A stretch of 64,000 nt of DNA, taken from NCBI GenBank assembly GCA_016218045.1, contig JACRFB010000040.1, forward strand, positions 1 to 64,000, read 5' to 3'. Both the position numbers and the translations under genes were made by a program. Positions 1-8,709 of the stretch are shown here, piece by piece. The stretch is from Ignavibacteriota bacterium. GTDB lineage: Bacteria > Bacteroidota > Ignavibacteria > SZUA-365. The notes under the pieces were generated by a model. It was not told where the DNA came from. It made no database searches and was given only the letters and a program-made list of their open reading frames with translations. Within the stretch, counting starts at the first letter, position 1, and each line of letters opens with the position of its first letter.

Positions 1-140
1 GCTTCTGCTACCACCAACGCGTCTCGATGCCGGAAACGACCACACCGAACCGATCACACGTGGAAAACCGATCACTGGAACATCCATAACGAAGCGATAC
101 ACGAACGATTTTTCTGTCAACTTTTTTTAGGACGAGACAG

Positions 141-266
141 GGAACTGGGGACTGGGAACTGGGGACTGGGAACTCGGAACTGGGGACTGGGAACTGGGGA
201 CTGGGAACTCGGAACTGGGGACTGGGAACTGGGGACTGGGAACTCGGAACTGGGGACTGGGAACTA
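141..266. repeat. Heptamer array (GGAACTG/GGGACTG/GGAACTC)
   Basis: Eighteen 7-bp units run in perfect phase. They use three words, A=GGAACTG, B=GGGACTG and C=GGAACTC, in the order ABABC, ABABC, ABABC, ABA', so a 35-bp higher-order repeat is laid over the 7-bp one. The array lies beyond the 3' end of the minus-strand hydrolase gene and contains no gene. Nothing else is seen in bases 1-140. Confidence 0.95.
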
Positions 267-292
267 TCGAATCAACGTCTCGCTCGCTAGGT

Positions 293-391
293 TCCCCTTT
301 CCCCTTTCACCTTTCGCCTTTACCCGTTCACCGTTCCCCTTTCCCCGTTCACCGTTCACCGTTCACCGTTCCCCTTTACCTCTTTACGCCT
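293..391. repeat. Degenerate 7/8-mer repeat tract (GTTCACC, CCTTTACC)
   Basis: A pyrimidine-rich tract made of GTTCACC and GTTCCCC heptamers that grades into CTTTACC/CTTTACG words just before the hydrolase stop codon. The same CTTTACG-type octamers appear, on the other strand, behind pyruvate phosphate dikinase at 4575-4606. Confidence 0.75.
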
Positions 392-1375
392 TTACCCCTT
401 CACGCCGTCGGCAAGAATGCCTTCCGCCGCCCAGGTGCCGCCGATGCCGGCAAGGGCGGGTTGTAGTCCGGCGGCGCGGGAGGCGGCGACAAAACGACGT
501 ATGGGTTCGCCGGTGGGCTCGTCGCTTTGGATAAAGGTGCCGCAATGGATGGGCATCACGGCGCGCGCGCCGAGATGTGCGGCCATCTCCACGGCCTGCT
601 CGGGATTACAATGCGCGCCGATCCAGGGATCATAGGCGCCGACGGGCATGATGGCGAGGTCGATGGACAGCCCGCGCGTGCCCACGGATTTGAAGTACTC
701 GTGCATCGCGGTGTCTCCGCCGAAAACGACGGAGCGGCCCTTGCGTGTCAGCAGGTAGGCATTGTAACTGCGTCCTTCGGGATTGCCGCGCGAGCGGTCC
801 TGTTCCCACGGGAAACGCCAGCCGAAATGCCGCACACGCAGGGCTTCGATTTCGAGATCGCCCACATGGGTGCGGCCCCACCAGTCGAGTTCACGCACGG
901 TGCGGAACTGCAGATCGTCGATCACATCGGCCGTGTTGCGCGCCATAATGACGGGGATGTCGGGGTCGAAACGCTCGAGCGTGGGAATATCGAGGTGATC
1001 CATGTGCGCGTGTGAAAGCAGGATAAGATCCGGTTTCGGGATCTTTTCAAATGGCAGCGCGGGATAGACAAGCCGTTTGGGTCCGATGGTCTGGCCCAGA
1101 ATACGCACGCCGATACGGTCGGAAAAGACCGGATCGGTGATGATCCACATGCCGAAAAAATTGAGCAGCACGGTCGAATGGCCGATCCACGCGGCGGTGA
1201 TGGTGTCGCTGCTCCATGTGGCCGGATCGGGCAGAAGCGGCGCGCGTCGTGTATCGGGCGAGGCGAAAATCATGTCCCACCGCGATCGTTTTACGGCGGG
1301 TTCGCCCGCAAATACGATGGACGGTACCAATGCGCCCGCGCCAAGTTGCGCGATGAATTTCCTACGTGAAGACAT
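392..1375 (-). CDS. Tat-exported metallo-beta-lactamase-fold hydrolase
   Basis: A 327-residue protein of the metallo-beta-lactamase fold, closest in pattern to the UlaG/NAPE-PLD-like lipid or lactone hydrolases. The metal site HAHMDH is at residues 122-127, followed by later GGDTAMHEY and MPIHCGTF segments that fit the remaining ligands. I start it at the ATG at 1375 because the protein then begins [10 protein letters not shown], a twin-arginine motif with a short hydrophobic stretch ending VFA. The frame is open 20 codons further to a GTG at 1435, but that would bury the signal. The Tat signal implies a periplasmic or envelope-bound enzyme that may fold with its metal in the cytoplasm. The substrate cannot be read from sequence. 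It is transcribed away from the dikinase gene. Confidence 0.85.
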   Translation of the reverse strand: MSSRRKFIAQLGAGALVPSIVFAGEPAVKRSRWDMIFASPDTRRAPLLPDPATWSSDTITAAWIGHSTVLLNFFGMWIITDPVFSDRIGVRILGQTIGPKRLVYPALPFEKIPKPDLILLSHAHMDHLDIPTLERFDPDIPVIMARNTADVIDDLQFRTVRELDWWGRTHVGDLEIEALRVRHFGWRFPWEQDRSRGNPEGRSYNAYLLTRKGRSVVFGGDTAMHEYFKSVGTRGLSIDLAIMPVGAYDPWIGAHCNPEQAVEMAAHLGARAVMPIHCGTFIQSDEPTGEPIRRFVAASRAAGLQPALAGIGGTWAAEGILADGVKG

Positions 1376-1565
1376 CAAGCATTTCAGTTTGTGAGTGACT
1401 CTATTTGAAACCGTACGATGTTCGGAAAAGTTCACCTACTCTGAAATGGAAATCGCCGGTAGTATGCCCCGTGTAGCCCCTTCCCACAATACAGGTCCGA
1501 TCTCGTTTTCCGCCGAATCACGGCGGTCGCGGATTCGGATTCGGTATGTGAGAAATTCGTGAATT

Positions 1566-1597
1566 TTTGCTCACTTTTTGATTTCTCCGTATCTTTT
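1566..1597 (+). promoter_or_regulatory. Possible Bacteroidota-type promoter for the dikinase gene
   Basis: TTTG at 1566-1569 is followed after 20 bases by TATCTTTT at 1590-1597. This resembles the -33 TTTG / -7 TAnnTTTG pattern known for the Bacteroidota primary sigma factor. It lies about 85 bases before the dikinase ATG, in the 305-base divergent gap 1376-1680, where I see nothing else. The match is short and the gap is AT-rich, so chance is possible. Confidence 0.3.
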
Positions 1598-1680
1598 AAA
1601 GCTGGAAAGATTTTACACAGACATTGCGAATAAAACAGACTACTATTTCCCCAATTTTATACGAGAAAGCGGAGTCCACG

Positions 1681-4581
1681 ATGGCAAAAAGCAAAAAGGA
1701 CAGCAAGCCCGCAGCCAAAAAGGCGAAGGCGGGAAAACCGGACAAAGCCGCAAAGGCGGGCAAGGTCGCCAAGGCCGAGAAGGGCGTGAAGCCGGGCAAG
1801 GCGTCGAAGGCGGAGAAGGGTGCAAAGCCGGGCAAGTCCGTGCGGTACGTGTACTATTTCGGCGGCGGACGCGCCGAGGGCAAGGCCGATATGAAGGGTC
1901 TGCTCGGAGGCAAGGGCGCCAATCTCGCCGAGATGGTGAACATCGGCTTGCCTGTGCCAGCGGGCTTCACCATCACCACCGAGGTGTGCACCTACTTCTA
2001 CGCGCACGGGCGCAAGTACCCGGTGGAACTGAAGGCGCAGGTCGAGAAGTCGCTGCAGCGTGTCGAGAAGGAAATGGGCGCGAAGTTCGGCGATCCGAAG
2101 AATCCCCTGCTCGTCTCCGTCCGCTCCGGCGCGCGCGCGTCGATGCCGGGCATGATGGACACGATCCTCAATCTCGGACTCAACGACGTGACAGTGCAGG
2201 GCCTCATCGAGCGCTCGGGCAACGCGCGTTTTGCGTACGATTCATACCGCCGCTTCGTGCAGATGTACGGCGACGTGGTGCTGGATCTCAAGCCGAAGAC
2301 CAAGGACGACATCGATCCCTTCGAGGAAATCCTTGAAGCGAAAAAACACGCGCGCGGCGCAACCGTCGACACCGATCTCACCGCCGACGATCTGAAGGAA
2401 CTCGTGGCCGAGTTCAAGGAAGCGATCAAGCGCGAAACCGGACGCGACTTCCCCGACAATCCCTGGGAGCAGCTCTGGGGCGCCGTCGGCGCGGTGTTCA
2501 CGTCGTGGATGAACGAGCGCGCCATCGTGTACCGCAAGCTCAACGGCATCCCCGAGGAATGGGGCACGGCGGTGAACGTGCAGTCGATGGTGTTCGGCAA
2601 CATGGGCGAGGAATCGGGCACGGGCGTGGCCTTCACGCGCGACGCCGCCTCGGGCGAGAACTACTTCTACGGTGAATTCCTCATGAACGCGCAGGGCGAG
2701 GACGTGGTGGCGGGAACACGCACACCGCTTCCGATCGACCAGCTCGCCGACAAGGATCCGAAAGCGCTCAAGCAGCTCATGAACATCCGCAAAGTGCTCG
2801 AGAAGCACTACCGCGACATGATGGACATCGAGTTCACGATACAGAATCAGAATCTGTACATGCTGCAGTGCCGCGTCGGAAAACGCACCGCGTTTGCTGC
2901 CATCAAGATCGCCGTCGACATGGTGAAAGAGCGCCTGATCACGCCGGAAGAGGCGCTGCTGCGCATCGATCCCGACCAGCTCAACCAGCTCCTCCGCCCC
3001 ATCTTCGATCTCACCGAAAAGCAGAAGGCGATCGCCGAGAACCGCCTGCTCGCAAAGGGTCTGAACGCCGGACCGGGCGCCGCCTCGGGCCGCGTGGTGT
3101 TCAACGCCGAGGACGCGGTCGATTACGCGGCGCGCGGCGAGCGCGTACTGCTGGTGCGCATCGAGACCTCGCCCGAGGACATCAAGGGCATGGACGCCAG
3201 CGAAGGCATCCTCACGGCGCGCGGCGGCATGACGTCGCACGCGGCACTGGTGGCGCGCCAGATGGGCAAGGTGTGCGTGGCCGGCTGCGGCACGCTGAAG
3301 ATCGACTACAAGACGCGCGAAATGCGCATCGAAGGACGCGACGATGTGGTGCGTGAAGGCGACTTCCTCTCCATCGACGGATCGACCGGCGAAGTGCTGC
3401 TGGGCAACATCCCGACCCGTCCGAGCGAAGTGCTGCAGGTGCTCGTCGATCGCACACTCGATCCGAACGATGCGCCCGTGTACCAGATGTACGAGAAGAT
3501 CATGAGCTGGGCCGACGCGGCGCGGCAGATCAACATCCGCACCAATGCCGATCAGCCCGATCAGTCCGCCAACGCGGTGGCTTTCGGCGCCGAGGGTATC
3601 GGTCTCTGCCGCACCGAACACATGTTCTTCGGCGAGGGCAAGATCGGTCCGATGCGCGAGATGATTCTGGCCGACACGATCGACGACCGCAAGGCGGCGC
3701 TCGCGAAGCTGCTGCCTCTGCAGCGCGAGGACTTCGAAGGTATCTTCCTGGCGATGGACGGCCGTCCGGTGACGGTGCGCACCATCGATCCACCGCTGCA
3801 CGAATTCCTCCCGCACGACGAGGAAGGCCAGCGTCAGATCGCCGAGGTGATGGGTGTGTCGCCCGACAAGGTGCGCGAGCGTGTACACTCGCTGCACGAG
3901 TTCAATCCCATGCTCGGCTTCCGCGGCTGCCGTCTCGGCATCATCTACCCCGAGATCACCGAGATGCAGGCGCGCGCCATTTTCGAGGCGGCGGTGAACG
4001 TGATCAAGGCCGGGAAAAAGGCCTTCCCCGAGATCATGATTCCGCTGGTGGGCAATGTGAAGGAACTGGCCCTGCAGGAACAGATCGTGCGCCGCGTGGC
4101 GGGCGAGGTGATGCAGGAGTCCGGCGTGAAGTTCAAGTACCTCGTCGGCACCATGATCGAGATTCCGCGCGGCGCCGTCACGGCTGCGGAAATCGCGCAG
4201 GTGGCCGAGTTCTTCTCGTTCGGCACCAACGACCTGACACAGACCACACTCGGCATCAGCCGCGACGACGCGGGCCGCTTCCTCACGCCGTACGTCGCCA
4301 TGGATATTTACGCGAAGGATCCTTTCGAGGCGATCGACCGCGACGGCGTCGGCTTCCTGATGAAACATGCGGTGAAACACGGCCGCGAGACGCGCGAGAA
4401 CCTCAAGCTCGGCATCTGCGGCGAACACGGCGGCGAACCCTCGTCCGTCGAGTTCTGCCATCAGATCGGACTCGACTACGTGTCCTGCTCGCCCTTCCGT
4501 GTTCCGATCGCACGCCTCGCCGCCGCCCGCGCCGCGATTCAGTATCCGCGGAAGGAAAAGAAGACGAAGAAAAAGGCGTAA
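1681..4581 (+). CDS. ppdK: Pyruvate, phosphate dikinase with H1-like basic tail
   Basis: A 966-residue enzyme interconverting pyruvate + ATP + Pi and PEP + AMP + PPi. An ATP-grasp domain opens with [22 protein letters not shown]. The phosphohistidine domain has GGMTSHAA with His520. The C-terminal PEP/pyruvate TIM barrel ends with the catalytic-cysteine segment GICGEHGG. Length exceeds the usual 870-900 residues because of an N-terminal tail of about 55 residues rich in Lys, Ala, Gly and Pro (KAGK, KAEKG, KPGK repeats), and the C-terminus is also basic (KEKKTKKKA). I start at ATG 1681, with GCGGAG upstream, rather than the in-frame upstream ATG at 1624. The stop codon lies inside the first unit of an octamer repeat (GGCGTAAA). 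Cytoplasmic; central carbon metabolism (gluconeogenic or PPi-linked glycolytic). Confidence 0.97.
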   Translation: MAKSKKDSKPAAKKAKAGKPDKAAKAGKVAKAEKGVKPGKASKAEKGAKPGKSVRYVYYFGGGRAEGKADMKGLLGGKGANLAEMVNIGLPVPAGFTITTEVCTYFYAHGRKYPVELKAQVEKSLQRVEKEMGAKFGDPKNPLLVSVRSGARASMPGMMDTILNLGLNDVTVQGLIERSGNARFAYDSYRRFVQMYGDVVLDLKPKTKDDIDPFEEILEAKKHARGATVDTDLTADDLKELVAEFKEAIKRETGRDFPDNPWEQLWGAVGAVFTSWMNERAIVYRKLNGIPEEWGTAVNVQSMVFGNMGEESGTGVAFTRDAASGENYFYGEFLMNAQGEDVVAGTRTPLPIDQLADKDPKALKQLMNIRKVLEKHYRDMMDIEFTIQNQNLYMLQCRVGKRTAFAAIKIAVDMVKERLITPEEALLRIDPDQLNQLLRPIFDLTEKQKAIAENRLLAKGLNAGPGAASGRVVFNAEDAVDYAARGERVLLVRIETSPEDIKGMDASEGILTARGGMTSHAALVARQMGKVCVAGCGTLKIDYKTREMRIEGRDDVVREGDFLSIDGSTGEVLLGNIPTRPSEVLQVLVDRTLDPNDAPVYQMYEKIMSWADAARQINIRTNADQPDQSANAVAFGAEGIGLCRTEHMFFGEGKIGPMREMILADTIDDRKAALAKLLPLQREDFEGIFLAMDGRPVTVRTIDPPLHEFLPHDEEGQRQIAEVMGVSPDKVRERVHSLHEFNPMLGFRGCRLGIIYPEITEMQARAIFEAAVNVIKAGKKAFPEIMIPLVGNVKELALQEQIVRRVAGEVMQESGVKFKYLVGTMIEIPRGAVTAAEIAQVAEFFSFGTNDLTQTTLGISRDDAGRFLTPYVAMDIYAKDPFEAIDRDGVGFLMKHAVKHGRETRENLKLGICGEHGGEPSSVEFCHQIGLDYVSCSPFRVPIARLAAARAAIQYPRKEKKTKKKA

Positions 4582-4606
4582 AGGCGTAAAGAGGTAAAGA
4601 CGTAAA
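4575..4606. repeat. Octamer array GGCGTAAA, overlapping the ppdK stop codon
   Basis: Four 8-bp units: GGCGTAAA, GGCGTAAA, GAGGTAAA, GACGTAAA. The first unit supplies the dikinase stop codon. A second three-unit array (GACGTAAA, GGCGTAAA, GGCGTAAC) is at 4673-4696, and each array is followed at once by a copy of the 41-bp hairpin element. So array plus hairpin is duplicated as a roughly 90-bp direct repeat. Confidence 0.9.
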
Positions 4607-4647
4607 GCGCCGTGTCACCCTGAGCTTGTCGAAGGGCGACACGGCGC
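4607..4647. repeat. Interspersed CTGAGCTTGTCGAAGG hairpin element, copy 1
   Basis: A 41-bp element with arms GCGCCGTGTC and GACACGGCGC (10 bp, perfect) around a CCTGAGCTTGTCGAAGG core, followed by TTT. It lies 25 bases after the dikinase stop and could act as a terminator on the plus strand. The core is a well-known widespread intergenic bacterial repeat word. Two reverse-orientation copies lie near 13142-13228. Confidence 0.85.
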
Positions 4648-4696
4648 TTTCATTGTATCTCTCACCGTCCATGACGTAAAGGCGTAAAGGCGTAAC

Positions 4697-4737
4697 GCGC
4701 CGTGTCACCCTGAGCTTGTCGAAGGGCGACACGGCGC
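4697..4737. repeat. Interspersed CTGAGCTTGTCGAAGG hairpin element, copy 2
   Basis: Identical in arms and core to the copy at 4607-4647 and spaced 90 bases from it, again followed by TTT. It sits about 60 bases before the next gene on the same strand. Confidence 0.85.
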
Positions 4738-4797
4738 TTTCAGTTGTTTCGACGTTCGCTGATATGTATTCTTGCTGCGACAGACGCGGGAGCGCCA

Positions 4798-6324
4798 ATG
4801 AACATTGTGGGTGTGGTACGCTGTGTAGGTTTTATCCTTGTGATAGGCATCTCAACCGGGAGGTCGCAGCAGTGGGTGCCTGTCGCAATGCCGGATTCTC
4901 TTGACCAATTGCGCCTGACAGCGGATGAACTCAACCCATCACACATTGCACTGGGTCTGACCACGCCCAAGACAGTCTCAGGCGATGGATACTCCCACAG
5001 ACGCCTCTGTCATTACACGTCCGACGATGGCGGATACTCCTGGCGTTTCGTTGATTCTACTTCGGTGAAGTTCGGTAGCGAAGGAGATCAAGGATGGGTT
5101 CAATTACTCGTGCGGGATTCGGTGACAGCGCGAATAACCGCGTGGTTTGGGTGGGAGCATATTTCGTATTCCGTTGACGCACGCGCCGGATCAGGAAAGT
5201 TCTCCGAGGTCTTGTATCCCGAAGACACGTACCCGATATCGGATCCCTTTTATATGAACGGCACACCCTGGCTGACCTTGGGCCATGATTCTGGATTGAT
5301 AAACCTCATGGCCAGACAGCCCTGGACGTCGAGTTTCAGGGATACGACGTTGCGGACCGTGTACCTCAGTTTATTTGCGTCAGATAAAAAATTTCTGACG
5401 TGGAAACCTCTGGTAGAGGGATCCAATCCATCTTTGGCTTTGTGGACACGCAACGACCTGCGATGGACCCCCCGCTGGTTCTCAACCGATTTTGCCCTCG
5501 TTTCTTCGGCCACATCAGCCGGGATGTTCGCACTTCATACGTCGGAAGGGCTGTTCGTCACGCACGACTCATCGCGCACATGGACGTCTCCCGTGCGTGA
5601 CAGGGATATCGCGGATATCGATTTTAGCTCATTCAGGACGCGGTGCGGTACTGCGAACAAACTGATTCTTCTGCATCCGCAGGATCAATTGCGCGCATAC
5701 TGCATTTGGCCATGCAGTGATTCGAAGTCGTTCCTGCTCCGAAGTTTGGATGGTCTCCGGACCATGCAATCCGTCCTGACGTTGCGGCACCTGTATTCAA
5801 TCGCCTCGCATACGAAACACGCAGACATCATCGCCGCGCTCGGTGACACCTTGTTCGTGTCACGCGACGGGGGGAAGCATTGGGCGGACACGATTGCCAA
5901 CTTTCCCGACGGGTGGTTAACCGTTGGCACTTGGAATTACTGGATACACCTTGGCGGAGGCGTCGATTCGCCGATCGTGTATCTTTCGGACGGGCGGAAA
6001 CTCTGGACGCGTCAACTTCCTCTGAGATCCGCTCAGTCTCCCGTTATTTTGCCGGACCATGTGCTGTTGACAACGCTTCCGCATCCTGTCGGGAGGAACC
6101 AGAACACCATGATAAATATCCACGGGATTCCTGATGAACACGTGAGCATACACGTGTATGATGCACTCGGGCGAATCAAGGGAGGCATGCGAGCGAGAAC
6201 AGACGCCCACGGCGAGGCGAGAGTGACACTATCCCCGGCGGCACTCGGGCTGTCTCCGGGAGTGTATTGGATTTCCGCTGTTCAGAATTCGCTCAGGGGA
6301 AGAACGCGATTCCTCGTCGAATAG
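4798..6324 (+). CDS. Secreted Asp-box (BNR-like) protein with T9SS-type sorting domain
   Basis: A 508-residue exported protein. An ATG at 4798, preceded by GGGAGCG, gives a signal peptide (MNIVGVVRCVGFILVIGIST). The frame is open upstream to 4744, but that start would bury the signal. The body has loose Asp-box motifs (SDDGGYSW, HDSSRTW, SRDGGKHW) typical of beta-propellers of the sialidase/YCF48 type. The last 75 residues or so form a beta-sandwich with the pattern HVYDALGR, then LSPGVYWISA, then RTRFLVE, which is the shape of a type-A T9SS C-terminal sorting domain. Likely secreted across the outer membrane and cell-surface bound or released. Ligand unknown. Convergent with the next gene. 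Confidence 0.8.
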   Translation: MNIVGVVRCVGFILVIGISTGRSQQWVPVAMPDSLDQLRLTADELNPSHIALGLTTPKTVSGDGYSHRRLCHYTSDDGGYSWRFVDSTSVKFGSEGDQGWVQLLVRDSVTARITAWFGWEHISYSVDARAGSGKFSEVLYPEDTYPISDPFYMNGTPWLTLGHDSGLINLMARQPWTSSFRDTTLRTVYLSLFASDKKFLTWKPLVEGSNPSLALWTRNDLRWTPRWFSTDFALVSSATSAGMFALHTSEGLFVTHDSSRTWTSPVRDRDIADIDFSSFRTRCGTANKLILLHPQDQLRAYCIWPCSDSKSFLLRSLDGLRTMQSVLTLRHLYSIASHTKHADIIAALGDTLFVSRDGGKHWADTIANFPDGWLTVGTWNYWIHLGGGVDSPIVYLSDGRKLWTRQLPLRSAQSPVILPDHVLLTTLPHPVGRNQNTMINIHGIPDEHVSIHVYDALGRIKGGMRARTDAHGEARVTLSPAALGLSPGVYWISAVQNSLRGRTRFLVE

Positions 6325-6750
6325 ACCGGGCTCGTCACCACGCCTATAGACATGAAACAGTGTGAACCGTTTACGCGGACGGAAGAGATTCGACCGCAAG
6401 GCTTCGCGCGCTTTCACCAGCCGCGGCATCACGATCTCGGAGTGCTCTGATAAACGTACGGGGGAATCCGGGGAGCTATGTATATTTTCTCCGCGAAGCT
6501 CCCGCACCCTTCCTCGGGCGGTACTCCCTCGAGCGCGTGAACGAGGAGGATCGATTTATCCTTGCAAATCGGGAATGTGCTTCCCGCATTTGCATGGATA
6601 ATATCGCTGAATATATTCCCTTTGCTCCTGCAGGGCCTGGCTGAATCACCGGCGGTTTGTCCGTTGGGACCCGGGCAGGCGCTTCGTGATCGCGTGGGCG
6701 GCGGGACATAGGATCGCTGCATCCGAATTTCCTACACCCGTGGAATCGTG
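6325..6750. other. 426-base convergent gap with no recognised feature
   Basis: This lies between the stop codons of two convergent genes. Several frames are open for 60-97 codons, but they have no plausible start, domain or hydrophobic segment. No clear stem with a T-run and no tandem repeat was seen. Confidence 0.5.
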
Positions 6751-8703
6751 TCACGGGAGAATGGTGACGACGCGGCTCGTTGTTGTTTTGCCCGCGCGCA
6801 GCACGGCGATATATACTCCCGGCGTCAGATCCGCGACCGGAATTTGCAGGACTGCGGATCCGTCGACCGGCGCGAGTGCCTCCTCGAAACGCGGCACTCC
6901 GTCAGTGCCGACAAGTGAAACTATACAATGGGAAACATCGGCGTCGGTCCGCAGCGCAATAGTAAGCACGTCACGCGCGGGATTGGGATACGCGGTGATT
7001 CCCGGACCGCCGCGACGGGCGAGGAGGGATTCGCAGTAGCCGTCGATATATACAACAGCGGAATCCCCCGGCAGATGTGTACAACAAGAGCCGTACAGGA
7101 CGAGGTCCGATACACTGAGACGCGCGGCCCGCGACTGTGCCTGCGGGCGCGCGGTAAACAGCAGCGTGGGACGTTCGCCACGCCCGGGGTGAATCACAAG
7201 GGCAACGTCCTCCCCGTCGAGCTGTTCGAAGGCGCAGCCCTCCACCCCTGCGAAGCGCAGCAGCCCGTCGTCGAAGCGCGTTGTGAGGCGAAGCAGGGAG
7301 GGCGGTGTGTCGGGGAGCGCCGGCAGATCGAGCGGCAGCCGCGCCACATCGCCAGCCGACACCGACAGCATAGTATCCAAGCGGAAAACGAGCGTGTCCG
7401 CACACTGACAGACCTCGATCGTGTCGTATCCGACGGACACAACATTCGGGCAGCCCGCGGAGAGTTCCATACTGTCTAGAACAAGCGCAACGGGCCGGCT
7501 GCTGTCGGCCGCGAGCGCGCGGAACGCCACACCGACCAGATTTCCCGACGGCAGACCGGGTGTTATTACATCGGCATCGAAGCGAAGCACCCCTGGTCGC
7601 AACACACGCAGACCCACCGACGCGTTTTGCGACACCGTGCCCACGGTTATGGGAAGAACGGGATTGACCTGCAGCAGCCGAGGATCGTGACGAAGAAGGA
7701 CGCTGTAGCTGAGCCGCAGGCCCGTATGCAATGGCTGCGAGAGCGCGAGGTACACAATCGCCGTCTGCCCCGCAGCCACGCGGCGCGGTGCCACCACCCG
7801 CACGGCCAGCGAATCGCTCCGGAACGGCGAGGCGTACATCGTGTCGGCACGCGCCGTCTCGGCTCCCACGCCGGCCTCGAGCGTCAACAGGCGCAGACTG
7901 TCGGTGCACCCGTCGCTATCGTATTCGATATCGCAGAGCTGCGACACAAGGTCGCCGGCGATGTCGTGGAAGATCGGCGTCATTTCGGCCGGGGAGAAGA
8001 TGCGGTAGTACACTCCGCCTGTTCCGCGTGCGATATCCGAAAGGATGCGGTCGCTGAGTTTCGTATTGCCGTAGCCGATCGTGTACACACGTATGCCGGC
8101 GGACCGCGCAAGCGGAACGAGTTCGTCCGACGCCACACCCGATCCGTTGTCGAGGCCGTCGGTGAGGGCGATGCAGAACTTCCGTCCCGGCGGCAATGCG
8201 GCGAGATCCGTGATCGCGAGTTTCATCGTGCGGTAGAGCGGCGTACCTCCTGCGGTTCCAAGACCCCGCACGGCTGCATGCAACAGCGCGGTGTCGCTGG
8301 TGAAGGGCAGCACCTGTTCGCCGCCGTTCGTGAAACGGTAGAGTGATGCGAGGTGGCCAGGGCGCAGTGAATCGATAACCGCATGTGCACCGCGGCGCGC
8401 GCTGTCGAATGGTGATCCTCCCATGGATCCCGAATTGTCGAGTACCAACGCCACGGCCGTTATGCCCGCGCTATCGGGGCAGCTAGAGGCCGGCGTAATA
8501 CGCCGCCCGTTTTCCGTAAGAACAAACGACGCTCCCGCCGCGTTGCCGACCGGTGCGCCGCCACGGTGAAGTGCCACTTTCAGGCGTATGCGCGGGAGGT
8601 CGGACGCGTCGATGCTCCGAATGTCGAGCGCGAGCGGCTGCGCATGCACAACGGCGCAGGAAACGATCAGGAGCAGAAGGAAATGACGGGAGCCCGGTCG
8701 CAT
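6751..8703 (-). CDS. Secreted von Willebrand factor A protein with T9SS-type sorting domain
   Basis: A 650-residue exported protein. The signal peptide is MRPGSRHFLLLLIVSCAVVHAQ. A von Willebrand A domain (roughly residues 80-260) carries the MIDAS metal-binding DNSGSMGG and a later ALTDGLDNGSG. A middle region alternates beta-rich, cohesin/adhesin-like stretches with short Cys-containing linkers. The final 80 residues or so (YPNPARDVLTIAL, then LTPGVYIAVLRAG, then SRVVTILP) are a clear T9SS sorting domain. Expected to be surface-exposed and to bind protein or carbohydrate through the metal site. Its start is 6 bases after the stop of the upstream BNR protein, so the two are almost surely co-transcribed. 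Confidence 0.88.
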   Translation of the reverse strand: MRPGSRHFLLLLIVSCAVVHAQPLALDIRSIDASDLPRIRLKVALHRGGAPVGNAAGASFVLTENGRRITPASSCPDSAGITAVALVLDNSGSMGGSPFDSARRGAHAVIDSLRPGHLASLYRFTNGGEQVLPFTSDTALLHAAVRGLGTAGGTPLYRTMKLAITDLAALPPGRKFCIALTDGLDNGSGVASDELVPLARSAGIRVYTIGYGNTKLSDRILSDIARGTGGVYYRIFSPAEMTPIFHDIAGDLVSQLCDIEYDSDGCTDSLRLLTLEAGVGAETARADTMYASPFRSDSLAVRVVAPRRVAAGQTAIVYLALSQPLHTGLRLSYSVLLRHDPRLLQVNPVLPITVGTVSQNASVGLRVLRPGVLRFDADVITPGLPSGNLVGVAFRALAADSSRPVALVLDSMELSAGCPNVVSVGYDTIEVCQCADTLVFRLDTMLSVSAGDVARLPLDLPALPDTPPSLLRLTTRFDDGLLRFAGVEGCAFEQLDGEDVALVIHPGRGERPTLLFTARPQAQSRAARLSVSDLVLYGSCCTHLPGDSAVVYIDGYCESLLARRGGPGITAYPNPARDVLTIALRTDADVSHCIVSLVGTDGVPRFEEALAPVDGSAVLQIPVADLTPGVYIAVLRAGKTTTSRVVTILP

Positions 8704-8709
8704 ACAGTG

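Noticed and set aside
2242-4461. 739-codon open frame antisense to ppdK
   Set aside because: Rich in His, Arg, Ala and Glu in the way expected from antisense GC-rich codons, with no domain, while the sense strand is a textbook enzyme.
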